The notes under the pieces: generated by a model
Seen by the model: the letters and a program-made list of their open reading frames with translations, nothing else
Database searches by the model: none
What the model was told of the DNA's origin: nothing
In this document: one piece after another, positions 29,603 through 38,612 of the stretch
Position numbering within the stretch: position 1 is the first letter of the stretch
Layout: each line of letters starts with the position of its first letter
Position numbers and translations under genes: made by a program
NCBI RefSeq assembly: GCF_002794255.1
Contig: NZ_PGGW01000019.1
Coordinates: 250,501-314,500, forward strand
From: Streptomyces carminius
GTDB taxonomy: Bacteria; Actinomycetota; Actinomycetes; Streptomycetales; Streptomycetaceae
Direction: 5' to 3'
Length of the DNA stretch: 64,000 nucleotides

Positions 29603-30007
29603 TCAGACGGCGAGCGCCTGGGCGCGCCGCTTCACCTCGGTCCCGCGGTTCTCGCGCAGTGCCTGCGCCGGGGTGCCGGGCAGGGTGTCATCGGGTGTGA
29701 ACAGCCACTCCAACATCTCCTCGTCACTGAAGCCGTCGTCCTTGAGCAGGGTGATGGTCCCGGTCAGCCCCTTCACGATCCGTCCCTCGCCGATGAAGTC
29801 GGCGGGAACCTGGAGCACCCTGTTTCCGGTGTTCTCGCCGTTTCCGCGGTTCTCGCGGTTCTCGCGGCGCACCGCGATCAGCTGCCCCTCCTTGATGAGC
29901 TGCCGTACGCGGGTCACCTCCACACCCAGCTTCTCCGCGACATCGGGGAGGGTGAGCCAGGCCGGGACGAGAGCATCGGTCTTCGCGTCAATCTCGTTCA
30001 CGGGCAC
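29603..30007 (-). CDS. Rv2175c-family winged-helix DNA-binding protein
   Basis: The 134-residue protein has an N-terminal wHTH ([26 protein letters not shown]) and the C-terminal domain of Rv2175c, a DNA-binding protein phosphorylated by PknL in M. tuberculosis. A PASTA kinase lies 3.9 kb away here rather than adjacent. Residues about 48-61 ([14 protein letters not shown]) are a low-complexity insertion encoded by four 9-nt repeats (29827-29862). It starts at GTG 30007; a second GTG follows two codons later. Confidence 0.85.
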   Translation of the reverse strand: MPVNEIDAKTDALVPAWLTLPDVAEKLGVEVTRVRQLIKEGQLIAVRRENRENRGNGENTGNRVLQVPADFIGEGRIVKGLTGTITLLKDDGFSDEEMLEWLFTPDDTLPGTPAQALRENRGTEVKRRAQALAV

Positions 30008-30034
30008 AAGCCTGCCATCCGGGACCGACAGCCA

Positions 30035-31300
30035 CTAGCGCACGGCGCTCTTCAGGGGTACGGCCGGGTCGGAGGCCCGGGCCGGGTCCAGCACCGCGGC
30101 GCGCTCGATCAGCCTGCGGCCCTGGGCGACGTCCCGGGGCCGCCCCACCGCCAGCAGCGCCCGCAGCACACCGCCGCGCAGCCAGCACACCGACCAGGCG
30201 GGGCCGTCCGGGTCGCCGCGCCACAGCGGTTCGTCGCCCTCGCCGTGGTGACCCGCGTACTGGACGAAGCGGCCGAACTGCTCGGACCAGAAGTACGGCA
30301 CCGGGTCGTACGGCGGGGTCTCGGCCTCGCCCGCGGTCAGCAGCGAGGCGACCGTCCGCGGTCCGACGAGCGCGTTGTCCCAGTGGTGCACCAGCAGCCG
30401 CCGACCGTACCGGGCCGAGGGGAAGGAGGCGCAGTCCCCGACCGCGTACACACCGGGGACGGAGGAGCGCAGCCGGTCGTCGGCGAGCACCGCGCCGAAG
30501 GCGTCCAGGGCCACGCCCGAACCCGCCAGCCAGCCGGTGGCCGGGCGCGCGCCGATCCCGGCCACCACGGCCCGGGCGGGCAGCGCGGAGCCGTCGGACA
30601 GCTCCGCCTCGTACGGCTGCGTGCCGCCGGGCCGTACTCCGGTGACCGTGCGTCCGGTGAGCAGCACGGCGCCGGCCTCCTCGTACCAGCGGCGCAGCCG
30701 GCCGGCGACCTCGGGCGGCAGCACCCCGGCCAGCGGGTGGCCGGCGGCCTCGACCACCGTCACCGGGCAGCCCGCCTCGCGGGCGGCGGTGGCGAACTCC
30801 GCACCGATCCAGCCCGCCCCGACGACCACCAGCGGCTGCCGGGCGGCGAGCACCGGACGCAGCCGCTCGGCGTCGTCGAGGGTGCGCAGCAGGTGCGCCC
30901 CGGCGCCGCCGCCGGGCAGCGGGACCGGCTCGGCGCCGGTGGCGAGGACGAGGTGGTCGTACGGCAGCGGCCCGGCGTCGGTGTCCAGTTCCCGGTCCGC
31001 GGGGCGCACCCCGGTGGCCCTCCGCCCCAGGAGCAGTTCCACACCGAGCGCGTCGAAGTCGACGTCGAAGGCGATGTCGAAGGTGGTGCCGGAACCGGTT
31101 CCCGCGGCGGCCCCGGCCCCGCCGGTCAGCACCGCCTTGGACAGCGGCGGCCGGTCGTACGGCCGGTGGGGCTCGGCGCCGAGCAGGGTGACCGTCCCGG
31201 GCCAGTCCCGCTCGCGCAGCTGTACGGCGGTCTGCACCCCGGCCATCCCGGCCCCGGCGATCAGGACCCGCTGCCCGCTCTGCTCGGTTCGCGCGCTCAC
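30035..31300 (-). CDS. FAD/NAD(P)-dependent ferredoxin-reductase-like oxidoreductase
   Basis: The 421-residue protein has an FAD motif GAGMAG (16-21), a Y-DRPPLSK segment typical of rubredoxin/ferredoxin reductases, the NAD(P) motif GAGWIGAE (161-168), and VYAVGDCA near 310. A Gly/Ala/Thr-rich loop (61-73) is inserted before the first beta hairpin. The electron acceptor is unknown. GTG 31300 has TACAGT 6 nt upstream and no ribosome site, so it looks leaderless. It is divergent from thiO. Confidence 0.88.
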   Translation of the reverse strand: MSARTEQSGQRVLIAGAGMAGVQTAVQLRERDWPGTVTLLGAEPHRPYDRPPLSKAVLTGGAGAAAGTGSGTTFDIAFDVDFDALGVELLLGRRATGVRPADRELDTDAGPLPYDHLVLATGAEPVPLPGGGAGAHLLRTLDDAERLRPVLAARQPLVVVGAGWIGAEFATAAREAGCPVTVVEAAGHPLAGVLPPEVAGRLRRWYEEAGAVLLTGRTVTGVRPGGTQPYEAELSDGSALPARAVVAGIGARPATGWLAGSGVALDAFGAVLADDRLRSSVPGVYAVGDCASFPSARYGRRLLVHHWDNALVGPRTVASLLTAGEAETPPYDPVPYFWSEQFGRFVQYAGHHGEGDEPLWRGDPDGPAWSVCWLRGGVLRALLAVGRPRDVAQGRRLIERAAVLDPARASDPAVPLKSAVR

Positions 31301-31306
31301 GCACTC

Positions 31307-31312
31307 ACTGTA
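31307..31312 (-). promoter_or_regulatory. -10 box of leaderless FAD reductase
   Basis: TACAGT on the minus strand lies 6 nt before the GTG at 31300. Confidence 0.5.
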
Positions 31313-31354
31313 GGAGGTCGGCGCAGGAGGTCGGCGCGGACCGGTGCGGAACCG

Positions 31355-31409
31355 CCCGGTGCGGCTGAAGGGCGGTCCGGGGTCCGGACCGCCCTTCAGC
31401 CGCACCGGG
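31355..31409. repeat. Perfect 26-bp hairpin between divergent promoters
   Basis: Arms 31355-31380 and 31384-31409 are exact reverse complements with a 3-nt loop. It sits between the leaderless FAD-reductase promoter (31307-31312) and a TAGGGT -10 candidate for thiO (31418-31423), not at a gene end. Confidence 0.7.
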
Positions 31410-31480
31410 GCCCGCAGTAGGGTGGCGGCAGTCCGGGGAACGCCAGACGGCCCGGACCGCGGCAGTGGACAGCAGCGGAA

Positions 31481-31573
31481 CGACTCGCGGGAGCCCGGCG
31501 CACCGGGCTGAGAGGGAGGCTTGTGCGGCCTCCGACCGTACGAACCTGATCCGGGTCATGCCGGCGAAGGGAG
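31481..31573 (+). promoter_or_regulatory. TPP riboswitch (THI element)
   Basis: The conserved pieces are present in order: CGGGAGCCCGG, CGGGCTGAGAGG, a variable GGAGGC/GCCTCC stem (31515-31532), GAACCTGATCCGGGTCATGCC and GGCGAAGGGAG. The 3' end overlaps the purine-rich ribosome site of thiO, so TPP binding probably blocks translation. The transcript may start near 31430 from TAGGGT (31418-31423). Confidence 0.93.
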
Positions 31574-31583
31574 GGGCGCGCCC

Positions 31584-32789
31584 ATGCGCGTAGTGATCAT
31601 CGGCGGCGGCGTCATCGGGCTGGTCACGGCCTGGCGCACCGCACAGCGGGGAGCGCGCGTCACGGTCGTCGACCCGGCGCCGGGCGGCGGGGCGGCCCGG
31701 GTCGCGGCCGGGATGCTGGCCGCCGTCACCGAACTGCACTACGGCGAGGAGGCACTGCTCGCCCTCAACCTGGCCTCCGCGCGCCGCTACCCCGAGTTCA
31801 CCGCCGAGCTCTCGGCGGCCTCCGGACAGGAGACCGGCTACCGCACCTGCGGCACCCTCGCGGTCGCCCTGGACGCCGACGACCGCGCCCACCTGCGGGA
31901 GCTGCACGCACTGCACCGGCGCTGCGGGCTGGACTCGGCCTGGCTGACCGGCCGGGAGTGCCGGAGACTGGAGCCGATGCTCGCCCCGGGGGTGCGCGGC
32001 GGGCTCCGGGTGGACGGTGACCACCAGGTCGATCCCCGGCGGCTGGCGGCCGCACTGCTGACCGCCTGCGAGCGGGCCGGAGTGGACTTCGTCCGGCAGC
32101 GGGCCGGCCGGCTGACGGTGACCGGCGACCAGGCGGCCGGGGTGGCCCTGGAGGACGGCACCGAGGTGGCGGCCGACCGGGTCGTACTGGCGGCGGGCAG
32201 CGAGAGCGGGCGGCTGGCGGGCGTGCCCCGGGAGGTGCTGCCGCCGGTGCGCCCGGTCAAGGGACAGATCCTGCGGCTGCGCGTCCCGCCGGTGTACGCG
32301 CCGTTCCTCTCCCGCACCGTGCGGGCCCTGGTCCGCGGCGGCCATGTCTACCTGGTGCCGCGGGCGGACGGCGAGCTGGTCCTGGGCGCCACCAGCGAGG
32401 AGCAGGGCTGGGACACCACGGTGACCGCGGGCGGCGTCTACGAGCTGCTGCGCGACGCGCACGAACTGGTGCCCGGCATCACCGAACTGCCGCTGGTGGA
32501 GACCCTGGCGGGGCTGCGCCCCGGCTCCCCCGACAACGCGCCGCTGCTCGGCCCGACCGCACTGCCCGGCCTGTACCTGGCCACCGGCCACCACCGCAAC
32601 GGGGTGCTGCTGGCCCCGGTCACCGGCGACGCCCTGGCCCGGGTGCTGACCGACGGCGGGCTCCCCGGGGAGATCCGTCCGTTCAGCCCCCGGCGCTTCG
32701 ACCGCGCGGCCCGGGAGGACACCGCCGGAGAGAGCGCGGCACCGCGGGGGGCGGCACGGGAGAACACGGCCCAAAGGAGTCACGCGTGA
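31584..32789 (+). CDS. thiO: Glycine oxidase ThiO
   Basis: ThiO oxidises glycine to dehydroglycine for the thiazole ring. The 401-residue DAAO-type flavoprotein has GGGVIGL (7-13) with D30, a substrate domain, VRPVKGQILR and the C-terminal GHHRNGVLLAPVTG. The ATG at 31584 follows GGGAGGGG immediately after the TPP riboswitch; longer readings run into the riboswitch. The stop overlaps thiS (GTGA). Confidence 0.96.
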   Translation: MRVVIIGGGVIGLVTAWRTAQRGARVTVVDPAPGGGAARVAAGMLAAVTELHYGEEALLALNLASARRYPEFTAELSAASGQETGYRTCGTLAVALDADDRAHLRELHALHRRCGLDSAWLTGRECRRLEPMLAPGVRGGLRVDGDHQVDPRRLAAALLTACERAGVDFVRQRAGRLTVTGDQAAGVALEDGTEVAADRVVLAAGSESGRLAGVPREVLPPVRPVKGQILRLRVPPVYAPFLSRTVRALVRGGHVYLVPRADGELVLGATSEEQGWDTTVTAGGVYELLRDAHELVPGITELPLVETLAGLRPGSPDNAPLLGPTALPGLYLATGHHRNGVLLAPVTGDALARVLTDGGLPGEIRPFSPRRFDRAAREDTAGESAAPRGAARENTAQRSHA

Positions 32790-32998
32790 ACGCACCGGTC
32801 ACCATCCGCCTCAACGGGGAGCCCCGGCAGATCACGGGCGGCCTCACCCTCGACCGGCTCGTGGCCGGTCTCACCGCCGCGACCACGGGGGTGGCCGCGG
32901 CGGTCAACGAGACCGTCGTACCGCGCGGGCAGTGGCCCGCCACCGAACTCGGCGACGGCGACCGCGTCGAGGTCCTCACCGCAGTCCAGGGAGGCTGA
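32786..32998 (+). CDS. thiS: Thiazole synthase sulfur carrier ThiS
   Basis: ThiS is the 70-residue ubiquitin-like carrier whose C-terminal Gly-Gly becomes a thiocarboxylate. It has MNAPVTIRLNG, VAAAVNETVVPR, and ends AVQGG. GTG overlaps the thiO stop; thiG follows after 6 nt. Confidence 0.96.
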   Translation: MNAPVTIRLNGEPRQITGGLTLDRLVAGLTAATTGVAAAVNETVVPRGQWPATELGDGDRVEVLTAVQGG

Positions 32999-33802
<804 letters not shown>

Positions 33803-33829
33803 GGGCCGTCCGGGCGGGACGCGGCGCGT

Positions 33830-33856
33830 GCCCGGGCGCGCGGATCGCGCCCGGGC
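33830..33856 (+). terminator. Hairpin after thiG
   Basis: GCCCGGGCGCG-CGGAT-CGCGCCCGGGC, an 11-bp perfect stem 28 nt after the thiG stop. Confidence 0.7.
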
Positions 33857-33931
33857 GGCGGTTTCGTCACCGTTCCGCTGCACTCCGGGGCACCCGCCGC
33901 GGACCCGGGCGCCGGTGCCGGGGCGGGCTCG

Positions 33932-33937
33932 TAGACT
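33932..33937 (+). promoter_or_regulatory. -10 box of leaderless PASTA kinase gene
   Basis: TAGACT lies 7 nt before the GTG at 33945. Confidence 0.5.
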
Positions 33938-33944
33938 CTGCGGC

Positions 33945-35870
33945 GTGGACACCACCCTTCAGGACCCGCTGCTCGGGCAGCTGCTCGACGGCCGGTACCG
34001 CGTGGAAGCGCGGATCGCCGTCGGCGGCATGGCCACGGTCTACCGGGCCCTGGACACCCGGCTGGACCGGGTGCTCGCCCTGAAGGTGATGCACCCCTCC
34101 CTCGCGGTGGACGGCTCGTTCGTCGAGCGGTTCATCCGGGAGGCCAAGTCGGCCGCCCGGCTGGCCCACCCCAATGTGGTGGGGGTCTTCGACCAGGGTG
34201 CGGACGGCGGCTACGTGTACCTGGCGATGGAGTACGTCGAGGGCTGCACACTGCGCGATCTGCTGCGCGAGCGCGGGGCGCTCCAGCCGCGCGCCGCCCT
34301 GGACATCCTCCAGGCGGTGCTCGCGGCGCTGGGCGCCGCCCATCTGGACCGGCTGGTGCACCGCGACATGAAGCCGGAGAACGTCCTGATCGGGGACGAC
34401 GGACGGGTCAAGGTCGCCGACTTCGGGTTGGTGCGGGCGGTGGGCCAGCAGACCTCCGCCTCCACCGGCTCGCTGCTGGGCACCGTCTCCTATCTGGCCC
34501 CCGAGCAGATCGAGCACGGCACCGCCGACGCCCGGGCGGACGTCTACGCCTGCGGCGTGATGCTGTACGAGATGCTGACCGGCGCCAAGCCGCACTCCGG
34601 CGACACCCCGGCCCAGGTGCTCCACCAGCATCTGAACGAGGACGTCCCGGCCCCGTCCGCGGCCGTGCCCGGCCTGGCCGGCGCACTCGACGCCCTGGTC
34701 GCCCGTACCGCCGCCCGCGATCCGCGGCGGCGCCCGGCCGACGCCGTGGAACTGCTCGCCGAGGTCGGCGCGGTGCGGCAGGCACTGACCGACGGGCAGC
34801 TCGACCTCCTGCCCCCGGCCGCCGTCGGCGGGGGCGCCGGGGCCGGAGCGGTCGGCCCCGAGGACAGCACCGCCGTCCTGTCCCGCCGCGTACCGCGGGA
34901 CGCGGCGGGAGCGGACGACTCCCTGAACCGCACCAGTGTGCTGCCCGTGCCGCCCGTACCCCCGGCCGGACCGGCCGCCCGCACGGGCCGGCGGATGCCG
35001 CGCCGCTCGGTGCAGGCGGTGGTCGTCGCCGTCCTGCTGGTCCTCGGCGCGGGTCTGGGGGTGTGGTACATCAACTCCGGCCAGTTCACCCGGACCCCCG
35101 GGGTGCTCTCCATGACCGAGTCCGAGGCGAAGCGGGCCGTCGAGGAGGCCGGCCTGGACTGGAAGGTGGCCCGGGAGCACAGCGAGACCGTGCCGAAGGG
35201 CCGGGTGGTCTCGACCGACCCCGGCCGCGGCGAGCGCATCCGCAGCAACGGCACGGTGACCCTCACCGTCTCCCGGGGTCCGGAGCGGGTCGAGGTCCCC
35301 GGGGTGAAGGACGCCTCCCTGGCCGACGCGCGCCGCCGGATCAAGGCTGCCGGGCTGGAGCCGGGCATGGTGACCAGGGAGTTCTCCGGTGACGTGGAGC
35401 GGGGCTCGGTGATCCGCACGGAGCCGGCCGCGGGCACCGGGCGGCGGCCCGGCGCGGCCGTGGCACTGGTGGTGTCCAAGGGCGAGCGGATCGAGGTGCC
35501 CGGTGTCGTCGGGGAGGACGAGGGCACCGCGCGGCAGCGGCTGACCGAGGCCGGTCTGAAGGCCGAGGTGGCTCCGGAGCGGGTGTTCTCCGAGGAGGAG
35601 GAGGGCAGCGTCGCCCGGCAGTCCCCCGCACAGGGCTCGGTCGCCGCCGAGGACGACACCGTCACGCTGACCGTCTCCAAGGGTCCGGAGCTGGTGGAGG
35701 TCCCCGGTGTGGAGGGCCTGGACGAGAGCGAGGCCCGGCAGGCCCTCGAGGACGCGGGCTTCGAGGTGAGGGTCCGCAAGGTCTTCATCACCGGCACCGT
35801 CTTCGACCAGTCCGTGGACGGCGGCGAGCGGGCCCCGCGCGGTTCGGAGATCACCATCTGGGTGCGCTGA
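33945..35870 (+). CDS. Ser/Thr protein kinase with four PASTA domains (PknL-like)
   Basis: The 641-residue receptor kinase has a Gly-rich loop IAVGGMA (24-30), K47, catalytic HRDMKPEN (139-146, D141; most family members have DIKPEN or DVKPEN), DFG (159-161), a disordered linker, a membrane helix (357-376) and four extracellular PASTA repeats (about 385-641), each near 65 residues and starting VPGV-like. PASTA domains sense peptidoglycan fragments or lipid II. In mycobacteria pknL lies beside Rv2175c in the same gene neighbourhood, so it is probably the PknL orthologue. GTG with TAGACT 7 nt upstream suggests a leaderless message. Confidence 0.95.
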   Translation: MDTTLQDPLLGQLLDGRYRVEARIAVGGMATVYRALDTRLDRVLALKVMHPSLAVDGSFVERFIREAKSAARLAHPNVVGVFDQGADGGYVYLAMEYVEGCTLRDLLRERGALQPRAALDILQAVLAALGAAHLDRLVHRDMKPENVLIGDDGRVKVADFGLVRAVGQQTSASTGSLLGTVSYLAPEQIEHGTADARADVYACGVMLYEMLTGAKPHSGDTPAQVLHQHLNEDVPAPSAAVPGLAGALDALVARTAARDPRRRPADAVELLAEVGAVRQALTDGQLDLLPPAAVGGGAGAGAVGPEDSTAVLSRRVPRDAAGADDSLNRTSVLPVPPVPPAGPAARTGRRMPRRSVQAVVVAVLLVLGAGLGVWYINSGQFTRTPGVLSMTESEAKRAVEEAGLDWKVAREHSETVPKGRVVSTDPGRGERIRSNGTVTLTVSRGPERVEVPGVKDASLADARRRIKAAGLEPGMVTREFSGDVERGSVIRTEPAAGTGRRPGAAVALVVSKGERIEVPGVVGEDEGTARQRLTEAGLKAEVAPERVFSEEEEGSVARQSPAQGSVAAEDDTVTLTVSKGPELVEVPGVEGLDESEARQALEDAGFEVRVRKVFITGTVFDQSVDGGERAPRGSEITIWVR

Positions 35871-35884
35871 CCCGGACACGTACG

Positions 35885-35933
35885 GTGATCCGGGGCGCCT
35901 GCGCTGTGAGACGCCCCATAGGACCCGGATCAC
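35885..35933 (+). terminator. Hairpin after the PASTA kinase
   Basis: GTGATCC-GGGGCG pairs with CGCCCC and GGATCAC (35912-35917, 35927-35933) with an asymmetric bulge, 15 nt after the stop. Confidence 0.6.
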
Positions 35934-35934
35934 T

Positions 35935-36079
35935 TACTAACCCCCGTAGTGGGCGCGTACGGCCGCCGAGGCGGCCGTATGCACCGCCCGGGGCGCCCTG
36001 AGAGCCGGAGGAACCCGGCGGCTACGAAACGGGTTAGTATTTCCGCTCTTTGTCCGGATAAGTTCCGAGTGCTGACAAT
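35935..36079 (+). promoter_or_regulatory. Inverted-repeat-bounded leader and promoter candidates
   Basis: TACTAACCC (35935-35943) is perfectly complementary to GGGTTAGTA (36031-36039). The 87 nt inside can fold into TACGGCCGCC-GAG-GCGGCCGTA-type and GCCGG-AGGAAC-CCGGC stems. Two promoter readings exist: GGAAC-18 nt-GTT (36009 onward), like a sigma-R type, and TTGTCC-18 nt-GACAAT (36050-36079). Which drives the transglycosylase is unknown. Confidence 0.4.
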
Positions 36080-36179
36080 GCAACGGTCGCGGCGTCGGGA
36101 GCAGGACCCGGCGCGCCCCCACCGGCACCGGCCGGTCCGGCTGTGCGGCTCCAGCGATCGGAAGAGGTTCTCCTCCCCC

Positions 36180-36887
36180 ATGACCGTTGCCAGCGTTCTC
36201 GGCCGGCTCCGCGCGGCCGGCACCCACCGGCTCTCGGCCGCCGGCGTGGCCACCGCCACCGGCGCCGCCACTGTGGCCCTGGTCCTCGCTCCGGGCCCGG
36301 AACCGTCCCAGGCCGCCCAGGCCGCCCCCGCCGCGGGCGCCCCCGTCGAACTGACCGCCCCGGCCACCGGCGCCGACCCCCTCCAGCAGGGTGCCCTCGC
36401 GGAGCGGTCGGCGGCCGCCTATCAGGAGGCGCAGGCCGAAGCCCTGGAGGACCTGGAGGAGGAGCGGAAACCCGCGGCCCGCGAGGGTACCGGGACGGAC
36501 GGGCGCGCCACCGCGCGGCAGCCCGCCACCCGCTCCGCCGACCGCCCGGTGCGGGCCGCCTCCTACCCGGACAACCTCGACGGCTGGATCCGCGAGGCCC
36601 TGGCCGTCATGGAGCGCGAGGGCATTCCCGGCAGCTACGCGGGGATCCACCGCAACATCATGCGCGAGTCCAGCGGCGACCCGCGGGCGATCAACAACTG
36701 GGACATCAACGCCCGGAACGGCATCCCCTCCAAGGGCCTGCTCCAGGTGATCCCGCCCACCTTCGCGGCGTACCACGTCGAGGGCACCTCCTGGGACATC
36801 TACGACCCGGTGGCGAACATCACCGCGGCCTGCAACTACGCGGCCGACCGGTACGGCTCGATGGACAACGTCCACTCGGCCTACTGA
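36180..36887 (+). CDS. Secreted lytic transglycosylase (SLT fold)
   Basis: The 235-residue protein has a signal-peptide-like N-terminus ending near SQAAQA (44-49), a charged helical stretch (70-105), and a C-terminal SLT domain with E163 in IMRESSGDP, GLLQVIPPTFAAY and NITAACNYAADRYGS. It would cleave glycan strands outside the cell; being next to a PASTA kinase suggests a linked wall-remodelling role. ATG 36180 is the likely start; ATG 36078 in the same frame would add 34 basic residues. Confidence 0.88.
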   Translation: MTVASVLGRLRAAGTHRLSAAGVATATGAATVALVLAPGPEPSQAAQAAPAAGAPVELTAPATGADPLQQGALAERSAAAYQEAQAEALEDLEEERKPAAREGTGTDGRATARQPATRSADRPVRAASYPDNLDGWIREALAVMEREGIPGSYAGIHRNIMRESSGDPRAINNWDINARNGIPSKGLLQVIPPTFAAYHVEGTSWDIYDPVANITAACNYAADRYGSMDNVHSAY

Positions 36888-36954
36888 CCGGCCGGGTATC
36901 CGGGCACCCGGGCCGACGGGCCGTTCCCGCCGCGGGCCTGGCACCCTTCGGTGT

Positions 36955-37896
36955 GTGAGCAGCGCACCGTCCCCCTCCGTCCGGAACCCCTCCGCCCCGT
37001 CCTCCTCCCGGGGCTCCGCCCCCGCGGCCCGCCGCGCCCGCAACCCCGTGGGCAGCCATGTCGCGGTGTCCGGCGGGCTCGCCGCCAAGGGGCTGGCCCA
37101 CGCCCGCGAGATCGGCGCGGAGGCCGTGCAGGTCTTCGTCGCCAATCCGCGCGGCTGGGCCACTCCGGCCGGCGACCCCCGGCAGGACGAGGCGTTCCGC
37201 ACGGCCTGCGCGGACGAGGGCATCCCGGCCTACGTCCACGCCCCCTACCTGATCAACTTCGGCTCGCACAGCGAGGCCACGGCCGACCTGTCCGTGACCT
37301 CGCTGCGGCACTCGCTGCGCCGTGCCCGGCGGATCGGCGCCCTGGGGGTGGTGGTCCACACCGGCTCGGCCACCGGCGGACGCGACCGCGCCACCGCGCT
37401 GGCCCAGGTCCGGGAGCGGCTGCTGCCGCTGCTGGCGGAGCTGGACACCTCCGGCACCTCCGAGGACCCCTGGCTGCTGCTGGAGCCGACCGCCGGCCAG
37501 GGCGCCTCGCTGTGCGCCCTGGCCGAGGACCTGGGGCCGTACGTCGACGCCCTGGAGCGCCATCCCCGGCTCGGCGTCTGCCTGGACACCTGCCACGCCT
37601 TCGCCGCCGGGCACGACACGGCCGCCGGGGGAGGGATGAAGGCGCTGCTGGACGAGGTGACGGCGGTGGTGGGCGAGGGACGGCTGCGGCTGATCCACGC
37701 CAACGACTCCAAGGACGTCGCCGGTGCGCGCCGGGACCGCCACGCGAACATCGGCGCGGGGCACATCGGGGCGGAGCCGTTCCGGGAACTGTTCCGCCAT
37801 CCGGCGACCGAGGGGGTGCCCCTGGTCATCGAGACGCCGGGCGGCAAGGAGGGGCATACGGCGGACGTGGCACGGCTGAAGGAGCTCAGAGGCTGA
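36955..37896 (+). CDS. nfo: Deoxyribonuclease IV (AP endonuclease, Nfo family)
   Basis: This enzyme cuts DNA 5' of abasic sites using a trinuclear zinc centre. The 313-residue barrel has GSHVAVSGG, HAPYLINFGS, VVVHTGS, LLLEPTAGQG, CLDTCHAFAAGHD, IHANDSKD and VIETPGG, which carry the usual His/Glu/Asp metal ligands. The GTG start adds a 30-residue Ser/Pro tail. The stop overlaps the -35 region of the next gene. Confidence 0.95.
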   Translation: MSSAPSPSVRNPSAPSSSRGSAPAARRARNPVGSHVAVSGGLAAKGLAHAREIGAEAVQVFVANPRGWATPAGDPRQDEAFRTACADEGIPAYVHAPYLINFGSHSEATADLSVTSLRHSLRRARRIGALGVVVHTGSATGGRDRATALAQVRERLLPLLAELDTSGTSEDPWLLLEPTAGQGASLCALAEDLGPYVDALERHPRLGVCLDTCHAFAAGHDTAAGGGMKALLDEVTAVVGEGRLRLIHANDSKDVAGARRDRHANIGAGHIGAEPFRELFRHPATEGVPLVIETPGGKEGHTADVARLKELRG

Positions 37897-37900
37897 CTCC

Positions 37901-37917
37901 ATACCCCCGTGGGGTAT
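37901..37917 (+). promoter_or_regulatory. CsoR-like copper operator in the DUF4396 promoter
   Basis: ATACCCC-CGT-GGGGTAT is a perfect 7-bp inverted repeat and closely matches known actinobacterial CsoR sites (TACCCC/GGGGTA). It lies between CTGACT (37893-37898) and TATATG (37915-37920) or TATGCT (37917-37922), so a bound repressor would block polymerase. Confidence 0.75.
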
Positions 37918-37972
37918 ATGCTCGGCACTGCGCGGCGGACAGCCGTCCTTCCCGTCACGGAGGTGTCATTCC

Positions 37973-38566
37973 ATGTCGTCGCAGTCGTACCGCTCCCGCG
38001 AAGGGCATCACGGCCACACCGGTCACGCGGAGCACACCGGTCACCCGCGGCACCACTCCGGACACGCGGACCACACGAGCCACCCGGATTCCACGGGCCG
38101 GGCGGACCACGGAGAGCACACCGTCCCCGGCGCCGCCTCCTGGGCGACGGCGGCCAGGGCCACCCTGCACTGCCTCACCGGCTGCGCTTTCGGCGAGGTG
38201 CTGGGCATGGTCATCGGCACCGCCCTCGGCTGGCACACCGTGCCCACCATGGCCCTCGCCATCGTCCTGGCGTTCCTCTTCGGCTACAGCTTCACGCTCC
38301 GGGCCGTCCTGCGGGCCGGCGTCGGCCTCCGCAACGCCGTCCGGGTCGCCCTCGCCGCCGACACCGTCTCGATCACCGTGATGGAACTGGTCGACAACGG
38401 GGTCATCGCCCTGACGCCGGGCGCGCTGGACGCCCATCTCTCGGACTGGCTGTTCTGGGGCGCGCTCGCCTTCGCCTTCGCCGTCGCCTTCGTGGTGACG
38501 ACCCCGGTCAACCGCTGGCTGATCGGCCGCGGCAGGGGGCACGCGGTGGTGCACCGGTACCACTGA
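37973..38566 (+). CDS. DUF4396 membrane protein with His-rich N-terminus
   Basis: The 197-residue protein begins with a soluble tail holding 13 histidines between residues 12 and 50, in GH, EH and DH pairs. Four membrane helices follow; the first contains LHCLTGCAFGEVLGM (His-Cys-Cys-Glu), conserved in DUF4396 and suited to metal binding. With a CsoR-like operator in its promoter it is probably a copper-handling protein, but direction and mechanism are unknown. ATG follows GGAGGTG. Confidence 0.85.
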   Translation: MSSQSYRSREGHHGHTGHAEHTGHPRHHSGHADHTSHPDSTGRADHGEHTVPGAASWATAARATLHCLTGCAFGEVLGMVIGTALGWHTVPTMALAIVLAFLFGYSFTLRAVLRAGVGLRNAVRVALAADTVSITVMELVDNGVIALTPGALDAHLSDWLFWGALAFAFAVAFVVTTPVNRWLIGRGRGHAVVHRYH

Positions 38567-38572
38567 GCGGCC

Positions 38573-38589
38573 CCGGGCGCACCGCCCGG
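38573..38589. terminator. Short hairpin between convergent genes
   Basis: CCGGGCG-CAC-CGCCCGG, 7-bp stem flanked by partly complementary GGCC. Confidence 0.45.
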
Positions 38590-38612
38590 AGGGCCGGACG
38601 GCGGGCACCTGG

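Noticed and set aside
31521..31583. Upstream start for thiO
   Set aside because: It would place coding sequence inside the TPP riboswitch core; ATG 31584 follows the SD and matches the FAD-motif spacing of the family.
35935..36079. c-di-AMP (ydaO) riboswitch before the transglycosylase
   Set aside because: The typical conserved 3' segments (CCCGUCAGCUAACC and GUAGGC) are absent; only a CGGAGGAACC-like piece is shared.
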